The notes beneath the pieces are model-generated. The model worked only from the letters and a program-made list of their open reading frames with translations, was not told the DNA's origin and ran no database searches. The translations under genes were made by a program, and so were the position numbers. From SAR324 cluster bacterium (GTDB lineage: Bacteria > SAR324 > JACQKK01), in assembly GCA_027296185.1 (NCBI GenBank), contig JAPUJL010000063.1, positions 1-6,911 on the forward strand: a stretch of DNA of 6,911 nt, in the 5' to 3' direction. Every line of letters starts with the position of its first letter. Position 1 is the first letter of the stretch. Shown here piece by piece: positions 5,671-6,911 of this stretch.

Positions 5671-6827
5671 GCGCCGTCCAAAACGGCGGTCAAAGTGCCG
5701 GTGCGATCACCTACGCGGGTGGCCAGAACATCGACTTGGCCAACGTCGAGCATGAGTTGGCCGGACTGTGGCGCCAGGCGGGGGAAGCCGCCGCGGAAGC
5801 CGGTCAACGGTCGGTGACGCGGGCGTGCCTGTGGAATCTGGTGGTCTACCAGCCGCCGCCGGAGCAGCGGTACGGCCGGCCCTCTGCGCCCCGGCTGCTG
5901 GACGACGTCACGGCCGCGGTGCCGTCGCGTCTGTTGCGGCTAGAGCTCCGCCCGGAAGCGGAGGCGCCCTCGGGCGGCAAGGCGGTCTCCGCATGGGTGA
6001 ACACCAAGTGCAACATCTCTCCCGCCGGCGGTCATCAAATCTGCACCGAAGAGATCGGTATTGCGGGCTTCGGAAGAAAGGGACAAGCGCATTTTCCGGC
6101 GCTCGTGCGAGCGTTGCTGGTGCCCGACCTTCCGGTGGCGCTGGTCTGGCTGGATTCAGCGCCGCACAAGGGGAGGCTGTTGCGGGATCTGCTGCGGCTG
6201 AGCGACCGCATCCTGGTGGATACTCAGCCCAGTGCCGAAGGCGCCACGCTGATCGAGGTGGACGAGCTGGTGCGGGAAACCCACGCCCAGTTCGTCGATC
6301 TGGGCTGGATGCGGCTCACGCCCGTGCGGTACATGGTGGCCAGCCTGTTCGACGCGCCGGGCCGGCCGGAGCAGCTCAAGCACCTGGAAGGGATCCGGAT
6401 CGACACGACGCCCAGCGGCCGCAACTCGGGGTTCCTCCTTCTCGGCTGGCTGCTCTCCCGGCTGGGCAAGCTGGAGCTGAGTGCGGAGGATGCCGCCGGG
6501 CGCGAGGCGGAGTTCCGCTGGAAGATCCGCCAGGAGAACGGGAGCTTCCCCATCGAATTCCACGTGCGGGAGGGCGAGGGCGGGCTGGACGGCCTGCTCT
6601 GCCTCGACGTGGCCGCGGGCGGCGAGCACTTCGTCCTGCGCCAGGTGGACGCGCTGCACGTGGCCCTGGACAGCCCTGACCACGGCGGGAAAAAGCTGGC
6701 GCTCCACGGTTGGGACGACCCGGAGTTGGTCGTGGCGGGGCTGGGCGGACCTGGCCTCGATGCACTCTATCCCGAAGCCCTGAACATCGCGGCCAGGTTG
6801 ATCGGCGCGGAGGCCTGGAACCGGTGA
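5667..6827 (+). CDS. opcA: Glucose-6-phosphate dehydrogenase assembly protein OpcA
   Basis: OpcA promotes assembly and activity of Zwf; it is known mainly from cyanobacteria and actinobacteria, where it is encoded next to zwf. The ATG at 5667 overlaps the zwf stop and follows GGAGG (5657-5661) at five bases; it gives 386 residues. The reading frame stays open further 5' to 5532, but that part overlaps zwf. Recognisable stretches are the amphipathic start NIDLANVEHELAGLW (21-35), TRACLWNLVVY (51-61), the LVPDLPVALVWL core (151-162), LSDRILVDT (178-186) and the LGWMRLTPVR region (212-221). Cysteines are at 54, 115, 126 and 312, with none near the C-terminus. No signal peptide or membrane segment is seen, so it is cytosolic. 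Position between zwf and a pgl-like start, with 4-base overlaps at both ends, supports joint expression in fixed ratio. Confidence 0.9.
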   Translation: MSAVQNGGQSAGAITYAGGQNIDLANVEHELAGLWRQAGEAAAEAGQRSVTRACLWNLVVYQPPPEQRYGRPSAPRLLDDVTAAVPSRLLRLELRPEAEAPSGGKAVSAWVNTKCNISPAGGHQICTEEIGIAGFGRKGQAHFPALVRALLVPDLPVALVWLDSAPHKGRLLRDLLRLSDRILVDTQPSAEGATLIEVDELVRETHAQFVDLGWMRLTPVRYMVASLFDAPGRPEQLKHLEGIRIDTTPSGRNSGFLLLGWLLSRLGKLELSAEDAAGREAEFRWKIRQENGSFPIEFHVREGEGGLDGLLCLDVAAGGEHFVLRQVDALHVALDSPDHGGKKLALHGWDDPELVVAGLGGPGLDALYPEALNIAARLIGAEAWNR

Positions 6828-6911
6828 GCGTACACCTGTACATCTCCCCCGACCCGGAGACCGCGGCACAGGCGGCGATGGAACAGCTGGAGGCATGGGG
6901 TGCCGAGTTCA
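6824..6911 (+). CDS. pgl: Probable 6-phosphogluconolactonase, 5' end only
   Basis: A GTG at 6824 overlaps the opcA stop as GTGA, with GGAGG at 6809-6813 ten bases upstream. The 29 visible residues begin VSVHLYISPDPETAAQAAMEQL: a short strand, an Asp-Pro turn and an alanine-rich helix, which is how DevB-type 6-phosphogluconolactonases usually begin (compare M-x-x-H-V-F-x-D-x-x-x-L-A-x-A-A). The enzyme would hydrolyse the lactone made by Zwf. The call rests on this short N-terminus plus the zwf-opcA context; no catalytic residue is in view, so another sugar-phosphate gene cannot be excluded. An internal ATG at 6878 would remove the conserved strand and is a worse start. Confidence 0.6.
   Translation, partial: MSVHLYISPDPETAAQAAMEQLEAWGAEF

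Noticed and set aside
1..6911. Search for CRISPR array, tRNA, rRNA, insertion sequence or phage genes
   Set aside because: No regular short direct repeats, tRNA-like cloverleaf, rRNA motif, transposase motif or terminal inverted repeats with target duplications were seen.

Overview
This window comes from a GC-rich, flagellated bacterium. It holds two blocks transcribed away from each other. The left block, on the minus strand, contains a flagellin gene followed by the filament-cap gene fliD, which runs off the left edge. The right block, on the plus strand, is a tightly overlapping operon for the entry into the oxidative pentose phosphate pathway: zwf (glucose-6-phosphate dehydrogenase), opcA (its assembly/activator partner) and the first 29 codons of a probable pgl (6-phosphogluconolactonase), cut by the right edge. 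I cannot name the organism. The zwf N-terminus and the presence of opcA resemble the cyanobacterial/actinobacterial arrangement, but cyanobacteria do not have bacterial flagella. A flagellated lineage that shares or acquired this zwf-opcA type is more likely.

Left block (1-3682). FliD has a recognisable N-terminal domain. About 375 residues are then inserted ahead of its QDA-type motif, and the insert carries three diverged copies of an ~81-residue module. Flagellin is 557 residues long, with conserved D0/D1 ends and a long variable middle that carries a FliD-like GT-I-G motif. The 173-base gap between the two genes has a 9-bp inverted repeat just behind the flagellin stop and no convincing promoter for fliD, so fliD may depend partly on read-through from flagellin.

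Central divergent region (3683-4149). Two sigma-28 (FliA) promoter matches face flagellin. One is a perfect TAAA-N15-GCCGATAA with an A-tract upstream. The other lies 143 bases further upstream and has a perfect -10 and a TCAA -35. The flagellin leader also carries a GC-rich composite hairpin and an extended Shine-Dalgarno sequence. The zwf side has a perfect 10-bp inverted repeat but no clear sigma-70 promoter.

Right block (4150-6911). zwf and opcA overlap as ATGA, and opcA and pgl overlap as GTGA, which suggests translational coupling. The products together convert glucose-6-phosphate to 6-phosphogluconate with production of NADPH. I saw no mobile element, tRNA, rRNA or CRISPR array. The least ordinary items are the modular FliD insert, the tandem sigma-28 promoters and a flagellin that departs from the TLR5-recognised consensus.
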